The notes below the pieces were generated by a model. It saw only the letters and a program-made list of their open reading frames with translations. It had not been told where the DNA came from and made no database searches. A stretch of 64,000 nucleotides of DNA from Antedon mediterranea (lineage: Eukaryota > Echinodermata > Crinoidea > Comatulida > Antedonidae): NCBI RefSeq assembly GCF_964355755.1, contig NC_092671.1:36599304-36663303 (forward strand). The letters run 5' to 3'. Made by a program: the position numbers and the translations under genes. Below are positions 1 to 11,576 of the stretch, in pieces (position 1 is the stretch's first letter; the number at the start of each line of letters is the position of its first letter).

Positions 1-92
1 CAGTAGGGTCTAAAGAACACATTTCATCAAAAAAACCTTTTCTTGCAATTTGTGTGAGAAAAGGGTCATTTTTTAGCTAAATCCCATGGACT
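1..92. other. Left flank of the tandem array
   Basis: This sequence does not match the corresponding position of any other repeat unit. Unit identity starts at the motif ATTGTAGTATTTAAG near 93, so the left edge of the array lies inside the window. No gene is visible here. Confidence 0.6.
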
Positions 93-729
93 ATTGTAGT
101 ATTTAAGATTTTCTAATTTCGAATCCGATTGTACTAAAATTTAAAGTGTTTAAATCCAGATAGGAATAACATAGGCCTTGTATTTTATATACTTTAATTT
201 TGATTATACTGTAGTGTTTAGTTTAGTTTTTATATATAATAAGTAAGTATACCTACTTATATAGTTTTTATTCATTCATAGGAATCACCTTTATATTGGT
301 GTCACACATTTATCAGTTAATGGTGCATCCAATTTACAAACAGAATTACAAATAACATAAGCCACAAAGTTCTAAATACTAATACATACCATCAAAACAA
401 AATGTAAACTAATTAATTAATTAGATCTGTATGAAAATACATAATACGTAAATTGTACAATAACTACAAAAATACAGGATAGGCCTAATAAATAAATAAA
501 ACATACAGATACATCCTCATAGAGATGTCTGTAGCTTGTTTACTATATTAATCAATTAGTTGAGAGAGGTAATGCTGATAACATCTAGTAACCCATGCTT
601 TCATTCAATATTTTTTACAATAAAAATCAAAGATTTTTCCAAATGTTTCATTTTCAGTGAATAAACTGTCTAGCATAAAGTGGTGTTTTAATTCCTGAGG
701 TCCACAATTACAATTATCCAGTACATACT

Positions 730-2085
730 TAATTATTGTCTAACAGAGTTTAATGAAGGACATTTAATAAATAAAAAATGGTTTACTGTTTCTTTTTCGT
801 TAGTACTACACATCTTACATAATCCTGTGTTATGATTTGACCAGGATTGTCTACGACCCTCAAGATCTAGAGAGTTTGATCTTGCTTTAAATTTTAAATT
901 GATACCCTTAAAATTAGTTTTATCTAACAAATATTGTTCAAGGTTTGGTTCCTTTATACATAGTATATTCCGTTAACGTTGTTTTGCATGGAATTTCGTT
1001 TTGCTTTGGGCCTTTGAAAACCACTCGTTATGATCAACTTGTTTATTATTTTTTCTAAATGGCTTTATCCAGTTAGTAGATGCATGGTTCATTAAATTTG
1101 TCTATAAAATTTGTTTTATTTAAAATATCTTTAGTTAGTATAGTAATATTGTTGGCATTCCCTAACACAGTTACCTAATAATAACATGCCTTATAAAAAG
1201 TACATGCATTGCTAGGTTTGATGTTTTGTATTGTTCCTTGTAGTTTGTACTGTAGGTTACATAACAGAACAATTGTATTGTCTTCCCATTCAATAGACAC
1301 CCTTCTCTACATAACACATAATACACCACACCACCTCGACTTGTATGGACTATACCATTATAAAGAGATGGCAAAATAGGGGTGTCCCATTTATTAATTG
1401 AGTGTGTTAATGTGTTAAAGTACTGCTGCTTTTGTTTTTCTTGTTGTTTCAGCAACAAAGGGAAAACAACTACGCCCTGCATGCTGTAGAATTAATTTCA
1501 GTTTTCAAGTTAATGCAGTATATTATGGCTCTTTATTTCTATATAATGTTTACAGATTTATAGATACAGAAAGTATAAGAAAATATAATTTACCTAACGA
1601 TAACACAGTAGTACATTTAATAAAGATGACAGTATACATTTAATAAGATCTATCACATACTCTGATTATTAGGTAATCAGTAAAACAAATAAACATTATA
1701 ATTTTGTCAATCTGTACCATTTTGTTCCCAGAAAACACAGCGTTTGACATTGCATGTTTTTAGGTTTGGTTTTTCTAAAATGTTTTAAACACGTTTTTAA
1801 ACGTTTCTGTGTAGAAATACATGTTCTAATTGAACAACATTTGCATCAAAAACGTTATAATAGCGAATGCAAAACGGAGCTGATAATGTCGCCATGAAGA
1901 GGATGATTGGTGGTGTATACATCGGCAAGCCGTTCGCTGTAGAACGAGTCAAGCATTTGCATAGACAACCCAATTACTTTCCACGCTCTATCCAGCACCT
2001 TCTCAATTCGGTCTTTATCCCCCTTACATTCCCTTACTGATATTCTTAGCCCAATATACAATATGCCCAAATAGAACATCACTGA
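730..2085 (-). pseudogene. Decayed LINE 3' part, unit 1
   Basis: Same relic as described for unit 3 (6705-8040). Reading frames survive only in pieces: a Cys/His knuckle near 733-930, a 103-codon open stretch at 1171-1482 and a 75-codon stretch at 1855-2082. A one-base insertion in the knuckle changes HFLFKC to HFLFIKC. Confidence 0.6.
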
Positions 2086-2222
2086 TTAGTAAAACATAAA
2101 CATTCTATAGTACAAATATCCTGCTTCACCCCAAAGAACCGAGTTTCCTCAAGCAGTACAGCCTTGTATTTAACTTCTTAACTACGATCAACATGTCCAC
2201 TACTGCCAGATACTTATAATTG

Positions 2223-2838
2223 TTAAAGCTCAGATACAGGCATGAATTTTAAATATAATATCTGGTTAATTGTACATAAATCAAATATTTGTAACAGAAA
2301 TCAAGACGAAAAAGCATGAATTTCCCTTAATATGGTCAAATACAAAATTTGGCAAAAATTTGCCATAAAAACCAGGAAGACTTTTTTTCAGTAGTTAGGT
2401 AGTTTAACCTATGTAATAACATGTCTGGTGACTCCCTAGAAGGTGAAAAAAGATGGTGGATATATGGTGGATAATTTTTGCTTTAGCATGAAAATAAAAA
2501 TCTGAAGTTGAATAAAAATACTAGAAATGTAAAATTCAAGTTATATTACCTATATTTAGTCATTTGATAACATTTTTTACCACACCGTTTATTTTTCATA
2601 GCTTTTTAAAATGCCTCTCTATTTACAAAATTTGTGTATAAAAGAATAGAGATTTTACTGTGTAAGTTGAACTATCCCCCCCCCCCCCCCCACTGATAAG
2701 AAAGTGCTTATTTTCAACAAGCTCGTGTAACACAAATAAAATCCCAAAAATTATGAAACATAATTATGGGAAACTATAGATCGATAATTATTGGAATGTA
2801 TGATCAATAGAAATTTTTTGCCCGCACCTGGCCTTTAA
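2223..2838. mobile_element. TTAA-flanked non-autonomous DNA element (~608 bp)
   Basis: Present only in unit 1. Other units read TTGTTAACAATCTC at this place; here TTAA is followed by AGCTCAGATACAGGC, and the far end reads GCACCTGGCC then T then TTAA. The ends form a degenerate inverted repeat (AGCTCAGATACAGGC against AGGCCAGGTGCGGGC). A TTAA duplication is typical of piggyBac and Kolobok transposons; the family assignment is inference. It contains a C homopolymer at about 2677-2691 and no ORF for a transposase. Confidence 0.75.
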
Positions 2839-3779
2839 CAATCTCTACTTCCTTTACTTTAATTAATGTATACTGTCAGACCAATTATGTTTTCGAAAAT
2901 CAATCCTTATTTCTTTCGTTTTATTTATGTTTAATTCAAGAAAATAAAAAATATGATTTATCTACCGATAGGATTGGGCCGATTAGAATGCATTTGCCAA
3001 CATTCTTTAACATATTTCACAACATTATAGAGTTTAGGTAATTTAACCGATTGTAATTTTGTATTTAGGATATTTTAATATCGATTGTTCTGTAGTATTT
3101 AGGATGTTTTAATTACGATTGTATTGTAGTATTTAAGATTTTCTAATTTCGAATCCGATTGTACTAAAATTTAAAGTGTTTAAATCCAGATAGGAATAAC
3201 ATAGGCCTTGTATTTTATATACTTTAATTTTGATTATACTGTAGTGTTTAGTTTAGTTTTTATATATAATAAGTAAGTATACCTACTTATATAGTTTTTA
3301 TTTATTCATAGGAATCACCTTTATATCGGTGTCACACATTTATCAGTTAATGGTGCATCCAATTTACAGACAAAATTACAAATAACATAAGCCACAAAGT
3401 TCTAAATACTAATACATAACATCAAAACAAAATGTAAACTAATTAATTAATTAGATATGTATGAAAATACATAATACGTAAATTGTACAATAACTACAAA
3501 AATAAAAACAGAACAACAAAAATACAGGATAGGCTTAATAAATAAATAAAACTTACAGATACATCCTCATAGAGATGTCTGTAGCTTGGTTACTATATTA
3601 ATCAATTAGTTGAGAGAGGTAATGCTGATAACATCTAGTAACCCATGCTTTCATTAAATATTGTTTACAATAAAAATCAAAGATTTTTCCAAATGTTTCA
3701 TTTTCAGTGAATAAACTGTCTAGCATAAAGTGGTGTTTTAATTCCTGAGGTCCACAATTACAATTATCCCAGTACATAC

Positions 3780-5170
3780 TTAATTATTGTCTAACAGAGT
3801 TTAATGAAGGACACTTGAATAAAAAATGGTTTACTGTTTCTTTTTCGTTAGTACTACACATCTTACATAATCCTGTGTTATGATTTGACCAGGATTGTCT
3901 ACGACCCTCAAGATCTAGAGAGTTTGATCTTGCTTTAAATTTTAAATTGATACTCTTAAAATTAGTTTTATGTAACAAATATTGTTCAAGGTTTGGTTCC
4001 TTTCTACATAGTATATTCCGTTAAGGTTGTTTTGCATGGAATTTCGTTTTGCTTTGGGCCTTTGAAAACCACTCGTTATGATCAACTTGTTTATTATTTT
4101 TCCTAATAAATGGCTTTATCCAGTTAGTAGATGGTTCTTCATTAAATTTGTCTATAAAATTTGTTTTATTTAAAATATCTTTAGTTAATATAGTAATATT
4201 GTTGGCATTCCCTAACACAGTTACCTAATAATAACATGCCTTATAAAAAGTACATGCATTGCTAGGTTTGATGTTTTGTATTGTTCCTTGTAGTTTGTAC
4301 TGTAGGTTACATAACAGAACAATTGTATTGTCTTCCCATTCAATAGACACCCTTCTCTACATAAAACATAATACACCACACCACCTCGACTTGTATGGAC
4401 TATACCATTATAAAAAGATGGGAAAATAGGGGTGTCCCATTTATTTATTAATTGAGTGTGTTAATGTGTTAAAGTACTGCTGCTTTTGTTTTTCTTGTTG
4501 TTTCAGCAACAAAGGGAAAACAACTACGCCCTGTATGCTGTAGAATTAATTTCAGTTTTCAAGTTAATGCAGTATATTATGGCTCTTTATTTCTATATAA
4601 TGTTTACAGATTTATAGATACAGAAAGTATAAGAAAATATAATTTACCTAACGATAACACAGAAGTACATTTAATAAAGATGACAGTATACATTTAATAA
4701 GATCTATCACGTACTCTGATTATTAGGTAATCAGTAAAACAAATAAACATTATAATTTTGTCAATCTGTACCATTTTGTTCCCCGAAAACACAGCGTTTG
4801 ACATTGCATGTTTTTAGGTTTGGTTTTTTCTAAAATGTTTTAAACACGTTTTTAAACGTTTCTGTGTAGAAATACATGTTCTAATTGAACAACATTTGCA
4901 TCAAAAACGTTATAATAGCGAATGCAAAACGGAGCAGATAATGTCGCCATGAAGAGGATGATTGGTGGTGTCTTCTATAGCATGGAATACATCGGCAAGC
5001 CGTTCGCTGTAGAACAAGTCAAGCATTTGCATAGACAAACCAATAGTACTTTCCACGCTCTACACCCAGCACCTTCTCAATTTGGTCTTTATCCCCCTTA
5101 CATTCCCTTACTGATATTCCTAGCCCAATATACAATATGCCCAAATAGAACATCACTGATTAGTAAAACA
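3780..5170 (-). pseudogene. Decayed LINE 3' part, unit 2
   Basis: Copy of the unit-3 relic. Open stretches at 4021-4218 (includes WIKPF and KTKFHAKQ) and 3784-3978 (Cys/His knuckle CKMC...NHFLFKC). Small indels relative to unit 3 break the frame further. Confidence 0.6.
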
Positions 5171-5348
5171 TAAACATTCTATAGTACAAATATATCCTGC
5201 TTTACCCCAAAGAACCGAGTTTCCTCAAGCAGTACAGCCTTGTATTTTAACTTCTTAACACGTCCACCCATTTAAGCTTTAGTCAAACACTACTGCCAGA
5301 TACTTATAATTGTTAACAATCTCTACTTCCTTTACTTTAATTAATGTA

Positions 5349-5356
5349 TAGGCCTA
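5349..5356. repeat. TAGGCCTA created by a 6-bp insertion
   Basis: Unit 2 reads GTATAGGCCTACTGTC. The paralogous site in units 1, 3, 4 and 6 reads GTATACTGTC. The net change is +6 bp (GGCCTA), leaving GGCC between duplicated TA. Confidence 0.9.
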
Positions 5357-5510
5357 CTGTCAGACCAAATATGTTTTCCAAAATCAATCCTTATTTCTTT
5401 CGTTTTATTTATGTTTAGTTCAAGAAAATAAAAAAATATGATTTATCTACCGATAGGATTGGGCCGATTAGAATGCATTGCCAACATTCTTTAACATATT
5501 TCACAACATT

Positions 5511-5954
5511 ATAATAATAATAATAATAAATAACATTTATAAAGCGCAAGAGACAAAGGTTTCAAAGCGCTGTGTTTTCCAAGATCAGTGCAAGTAGTAG
5601 CGTGCGATTATGCTTCTCTGAAGAGATGAGTTTTGAGTTTAGTTTTAAATGTGATAACAGATTTTGATGAGCGTATTTCGAGTGGTAGAGTGTTCCAGAG
5701 TTTTGGGGCTGCGACAGCGAAAGCACGATCACCGTAAAACCGAGTTCTGGAACGGGGTCCAGGTTTTAGAAGAAGTCTGCTGGATGAACGAAGCGAAGAG
5801 TTGGTTGACGGAGTAATGATGTCACATATGTAGGCTGGAGCACATCCGTTGATGGCCTTATATATGTCAGCAACAGGATTTTAAAACGAATGCGCTGATC
5901 AACAGGCAACCAGTGTAAGTCACGTAAAACGGGAGAAATATGTTCATGTCGAGA
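5511..5954 (-). mobile_element. 5'-truncated LINE 3' end (CR1/L2-like), copy in unit 2
   Basis: Insertion relative to units 1, 4 and 6, which read CATTATAGAGTTTAGG across the site. On the minus strand it encodes the end of a reverse-transcriptase ORF (LHWLPVDQRI followed by FKILLLTYK) and ends in an (ATT)n tail, the normal 3' end of CR1/L2-group LINEs. A 2-bp insertion (TATATATG for TATATG near 5866) breaks the frame that is still open in the unit-3 copy. Confidence 0.85.
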
Positions 5955-6704
5955 GAGTTTAGGTAATTTAACCGATTGTAATGTAGTATTTAGGATATTT
6001 TAATATCGATTGTACTGTAGTATTTAGGATGTTTTAATTACGATTGTATTGTAGTATTTAAGATTTTCTCATTTCGAATCCGATTGTACTAAAATTTAAA
6101 GTGTCTAAATCCAGATAGGAATAACATAGGCCTAGTATTTTATATACTTTAATTTTGATTATACTGTAGTGTTTAGTTTAGTTTTTATATATAATAAGTA
6201 AGTATACCTACTTATATAGTTTTTATTTATTCATAGGAATCACCTTTATATCGGTGTCACACATTTATCAGTTAATGGTGCATCCAATTTACAAACAGAA
6301 TTACAAATAACATAAGCCACAAAGTTCTAAATACTAATACATAACATCAAAACAAAATGTAAACTAATTAATTAATTAGATATGTATGAAAATACATAAT
6401 ACGTAAATTGTACAATAACTACAAAAATAAAAACAGAACAACAAAAATACAGGATAGGCCTAATAAATAAATAAAACTTACAGATACATCCTCATAGAGA
6501 TGTCTGTAGCTTATTTACTATATTAATCAATTAGTTGAGAGAGGTAATGCTGATAACATCTAGTAACCCATGCTTTCATTAAATATTTTTTACAATAAAA
6601 ATCAAAGATTTTTCCAAATGTTTCATTTTCAGTGAATAAATTGTCTAGCATAAAGTGGTGTTTTAATTCCTGAGGTCCACAATTACAGTTATCCCAGTAC
6701 ATAC

Positions 6705-8040
6705 TGAATTATTGTCTAACAGAGTTTAATGAAGGACACTTAAATAAAAAATGGTTTACTGTTTCTTTTTCGTTAGTACTACACATCTTACATAATCCTG
6801 TGTTATGATTTGACCAGGATTGTCTACGACCCTCAAGATCTAGAGAGTTTGATCTTGCTTTAAATTTTAAATTGATACTCTTAAAATTAGTTTTATCTAA
6901 CAAATATTGTTCAAGGTTTGGTTCCTTTATACATAGTATATTCCGTTAACGTTGTTTTGCATGGAATTTCGTTTTGCTTTGGGCCTTTGAAAACCACTTG
7001 TTATGATCAACTTGTTTATTATTTTTCCTAAATGGCTTTATCCAGTTAGATGGTTCTTCATTAAATTTGTTTTATTTAAAATATCTTTAGTTAATATAGT
7101 AATATTGTTGGCATTCCCTAACACAGTTACCTAATAATAACATGCCTTATAAAAAGTACATGCATTGCTAGGTTTGATGTTTTGTATTGTTCCTTGTAGT
7201 TTGTACTGTAGGTTACATAACAGAACAATTGTATTGTCTTCCCATTCAATAGACACCCTTCTCTACATAAAACATAATACACCCCACCACCTCGACTTGT
7301 ATGGATTATACCATTATAAAAAGATGGGAAAATAGGGGTGTCCCATTTATTAATTGAGTGTGTTAATGTGTTAAAGTACTGCTGCTTTTGTTTTTCTTGT
7401 TGTTTCAGCAACAAAGGGAAAACAACTACGCCCTGCATGCTGTAGAATTAATTTCAGTTTTCAAGTTAATGCAGTATATTATGGCTCTTTATTTCTATAT
7501 AATGTTTACAGATTTATAGATACAGAAAGTATAAGAAAATATAATTTACCTAACGATAACACAGAAGTACATTTAATAAAGATGACAGTATACATTTAAT
7601 AAGATCTATCACGTACTCTGATTATTAGGTAATCAGTAAAACAAATAAACATTATAATTTTGTTAATGAATCTGTACCATTTTGTTCCCCGAAAACACAC
7701 GTTTTTAAACGTTTCTGTGTAGAAATACATGTTCTAATTGAACAACATTTGCATCAAAAACGTTATAATAGCGAATGCAAAACGGAGCTGATAATGTCGC
7801 CATGAAGAGGATGATTGGTGGTGTCTTCTATAGCATGGAATACATCGGCAAGCCGTTCGCTGTAGAACGAGTCAAGCATTTGCATAGACAAACCAATTAC
7901 TTTCCACGCTCTACCCAGCACCTTCTCAATTTGGTCTTTATCCCCCTTACATTCCCTTACTGATATTCCTAGCCCAATATACAATATGCCCAAATAGAAC
8001 ATCACTGATAAGTAAAACATAAACATTCTATAGTACAAAT
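6705..8040 (-). pseudogene. Decayed LINE 3' part, unit 3 (reference copy)
   Basis: Reading the minus strand from 8040 down: a stretch at 8038-7763 with SVRECKGDKDQIEKVLGRAW and later NHPLHGDIISS, which resembles the post-RT region of LINE proteins (basic helix, then an HPL box). Next is a 103-codon open stretch at 7438-7127, and finally 6903-6709 with KARSNSLDLEGRR, CKMC and NHFLFKCPSL, a Cys/His knuckle typical of LINE C-termini. Stops and frame changes separate the pieces, and the RT catalytic box is absent, so it cannot be active. The pieces are conserved between units because the units are recent duplicates, not because of selection that I can show. The clade is uncertain. Confidence 0.65.
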
Positions 8041-8367
8041 ATCCTGCTTTACCCCAAAGAACCGAGTTTCCTCAAGCAGTACAGCCTTGTATTTAACTTC
8101 TTCAACATGTCCCCCCCCCCCCCCCATTTAAGCTTTAGTCAAACACTACTGCCAGATACTTATAATTGTTAACAATCTCTACTTCCTTTACTTTACTTTA
8201 ATTAATGTATACTGTCAGACCAATTATGTTTTCGAAAATCAATCCTTATTTCTTTCGTTTTATTTATGTTTAGTTCAAGAAAATAAAAAAATATGATTTA
8301 TCTACCGATAGGATTGGGCCGATTAGAATGCATTGCCAACATTCTTTAACATATTTCACAACATTAT

Positions 8368-8808
8368 AATAATAATAATAATAAATAACATTTATAAAGC
8401 GCAAGAGACAAAGGTTTCAAAGCGCTGTGTTTTCCAAGATCAGTGCAAGTAGTAGCGTGCGATTATGCTTCTCTGAAGAGATGAGTTTTGAGTTTAGTTT
8501 TAAATGTGATAACAGATTTTGATGAGCGTATTTCGAGTGGTAGAGTGTTCCAGAGTTTTGGGGCTGCGACAGCGAAAGCACGATCACCGTAAAACCGAGT
8601 TCTGGAACGGGGTCCAGGTTTTAGAAGAAGTCTGCTGGATGAACGAAGCGAAGAGTTGGTTGACGGAGTAATGATGTCACATATGTAGGCTGGAGCACAT
8701 CCGTTGATGGCCTTATATGTCAGCAACAGGATTTTAAAACGAATGCGCTGATCAACAGGCAACCAGTGTAAGTCACGTAAAACGGGAGAAATATGTTCAT
8801 GTCGAGAG
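8368..8808 (-). mobile_element. 5'-truncated LINE 3' end (CR1/L2-like), copy in unit 3
   Basis: Same insertion and same junctions as 5511-5954. Here the frame is still open on the minus strand (8762-8463, 99 codons): PVDQRIRFKILLLTYKAING, then APAYICDI, and a C-terminus ending in KTHLFREA. The (ATT)n tail sits at 8368-8390. This is the last ~100 residues of an ORF2-type protein without catalytic parts. Confidence 0.85.
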
Positions 8809-8900
8809 AGTTTAGGTAATTTAACCGATTGTAATGTAGTATTTAGGATATTTTAATATCGATTGTACTGTAGTATTTAGGATGTTTTAATTACGATTGT

Positions 8901-11383
8901 ATTGTAGTATTTAAGATTTTCTCATTTCGAATCCGATTGTACTAAAATTTAAAGTGTCTAAATCCAGATAGGAATAACATAGGCCTAGTATTTTATATAC
9001 TTTAATTTTGATTATACTGTAGTGTTTAGTTTAGTTTTTATATATAATAAGTAAGTATACCTACTTATATAGTTTTTATTTATTCATAGGAATCACCTTT
9101 ATATCGGTGTCACACATTTATCAGTTAATGGTGCATCCAATTTACAAACAGAATTACAAATAACATAAGCCACAAAGTTCTAAATACTAATACATAACAT
9201 CAAAACAAAATGTAAACTAATTAATTAATTAGATATGTATGAAAATACATAATACGTAAATTGTACAATAACTACAAAAATAAAAACAGAACAACAAAAA
9301 TACAGGATAGGCCTAATAAATAAATAAAACTTACAGATACATCCTCATAGAGATGTCTGTAGCTTATTTACTATATTAATCAATTAGTTGAGAGAGGTAA
9401 TGCTGATAACATCTAGTAACCCATGCTTTCATTAAATATTTTTTACAATAAAAATCAAAGATTTTTCCAAATGTTTCATTTTCAGTGAATAAATTGTCTA
9501 GCATAAAGTGGTGTTTTAATTCCTGAGGTCCACAATTACAGTTATCCCAGTACATACTGAATTATTGTCTAACAGAGTTTAATGAAGGACACTTAAATAA
9601 AAAATGGTTTACTGTTTCTTTTTCGTTAGTACTACACATCTTACATAATCCTGTGTTATGATTTGACCAGGATTGTCTACGACCCTCAAGATCTAGAGAG
9701 TTTGATCTTGCTTTAAATTTTAAATTGATACTCTTAAAATTAGTTTTATCTAACAAATATTGTTCAAGGTTTGGTTCCTTTATACATAGTATATTCCGTT
9801 AACGTTGTTTTGCATGGAATTTCGTTTTGCTTTGGGCCTTTGAAAACCACTTGTTATGATCAACTTGTTTATTATTTTTCCTAAATGGCTTTATCCAGTT
9901 AGATGGTTCTTCATTAAATTTGTTTTATTTAAAATATCTTTAGTTAATATAGTAATATTGTTGGCATTCCCTAACACAGTTACCTAATAATAACATGCCT
10001 TATAAAAAGTACATGCATTGCTAGGTTTGATGTTTTGTATTGTTCCTTGTAGTTTGTACTGTAGGTTACATAACAGAACAATTGTATTGTCTTCCCATTC
10101 AATAGACACCCTTCTCTACATAAAACATAATACACCCCACCACCTCGACTTGTATGGATTATACCATTATAAAAAGATGGGAAAATAGGGGTGTCCCATT
10201 TATTAATTGAGTGTGTTAATGTGTTAAAGTTCTGCTGATTTTGTTTTTCTTGTTGTTTCAGCAACAAAGGGAAAACAACTACGCCCTGCATGCTGTAGAA
10301 TTAATTTCAGTTTTCAAGTTAATGCAGTATATTATGGCTCTTTATTTCTATATCATGTCATGGAGTAATGTTTACAGATTTATAGATACAGAAAGTATAA
10401 GAAAATATAATTTACCTAACGATAACACAGTAGTATATTTAATAAAGATGACAGTATACATTTAATAAGATCTATCACGTACTGTGATTATTAGGTAATC
10501 AGTAAAACAAATAAACATTATAATTTTGTCAATGAATCTGTACCATTTTGTTCCCAGAAAACACAGCGTTTGACATTGCATGTTTTTAGGTTTGGTTTTT
10601 CTAAAATGTTTTAAACACGTTTCTAAACGTTTCTGTGTAGAAATACATGTTCTAATTGAAAAACATTTGCATCAAAAACGTTATAATAGCGAATGCAAAA
10701 CGGAGCTGATAATGTCGCCATGAAGAGGATGATTGGTGGTGTCTTCTATAGCATGGAATACATCGGCAAGCCGTTCGCTGTAGAACGAGTCAAGCATTTA
10801 CAAAGACAAACCAATTACTTTCCACGCTCTACCCAGCACCTTCTCAATTCGGTCTTTATCCCCCTTACATTCCCTTACTGATATTCCTAGCCCAATATAC
10901 AATATGCCCAAATAGAACATCACTGATTAGTAAAACATAAACATTCTATAGTACAAATATCCTGCTTTACCCCAAACCGGGGCCAAAGAACCGAGTTTCC
11001 TCAAGCAGTACAGCCTTGTATTTAACTTCTTAACTACGATCAACATGTCCACCCATTTAAGCTTTAGTCAAACACTACTACCAGATACTTATAATTGTTA
11101 ACAATCTCTACTTCCTTTACTTTAATTAATGTATACTGTCAGACCAATTATGTTTTCGAAAATCAATCCTTATTTCTTTCGTTTTATTTATGTTTAGTTC
11201 AAGAAAATAAAAAATATGATTTATCTCCTATAGGATTGGGCCGATTAGAATGCATTTGCCAACATTCTTTAAAATTTCACAACATTATAGAGTTTAGGTA
11301 ATTTAACCGATTGTAATGTAGTATTTAGGATATTTTAATATCGATTGTACTGTAGTATTTAGGATGTTTTAATTACGATTGTA
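8901..11383. repeat. Array unit 4
   Basis: The shortest spacing (2483 bp), closest to the bare unit, with neither LINE piece nor TTAA element. It has private small insertions: 13 bp near 10354-10366 containing CATGGAGT, and 11 bp near 10976-10988 that creates CCCCAAACCGGGG. Confidence 0.9.
9558..10990 (-). pseudogene. Decayed LINE 3' part, unit 4
   Basis: Copy of the unit-3 relic, almost identical in the knuckle piece (9756-9562) and the 103-codon piece (10291-9980). The upstream piece near 10990-10690 is disrupted. Confidence 0.6.
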
Positions 11384-11576
11384 TATTAGTATTTAAGATT
11401 TTCTAATTTCGAATCCGATTGTACTAAAATTTAAAGTGTTTAAATCCAGATAGGAATAACATAGGCCTTGTATTTTATATGCTTTAATTTTGATTATACT
11501 GTAGTGTTTAGTTTAGTTTTTATATATAATAAGTAAGTATACCTACTTATATAGTTTTTATTTATTCATAGGAATC

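Larger units (their letters stand above)
93..3122. repeat. Array unit 1
   Basis: Left-most unit. It is the only one with the TTAA-flanked insertion at 2223-2838. It lacks the LINE piece seen in units 2 and 3: the site near 3028 reads straight through as CATTATAGAGTTTAGG. Confidence 0.9.
3123..6047. repeat. Array unit 2
   Basis: Complete unit carrying the LINE 3' fragment at 5511-5954. At 5349-5356 it has a private 6-bp insertion that creates TAGGCCTA where units 1, 3, 4 and 6 have plain GTATACTG. Confidence 0.9.
6048..8900. repeat. Array unit 3
   Basis: Complete unit that shares the LINE 3' fragment of unit 2 at the identical site. Units 2 and 3 therefore descend from one unit that already had the insertion. 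A C homopolymer at about 8110-8126 replaces the GTCCACCCATTT of other units. Confidence 0.9.

Noticed and set aside
1171-1482. 103-codon ORF conserved in several array units, as a real gene
   Set aside because: Conservation is explained by recent unit duplication. It sits between LINE relic pieces and is broken in units 2 and 7.
10970-10992. CCCCAAACCGGGG insertion in unit 4 as a member of the hairpin family
   Set aside because: An 11-bp gain without a 7-bp duplication or the GGAGTT core; better explained as a small local duplication.
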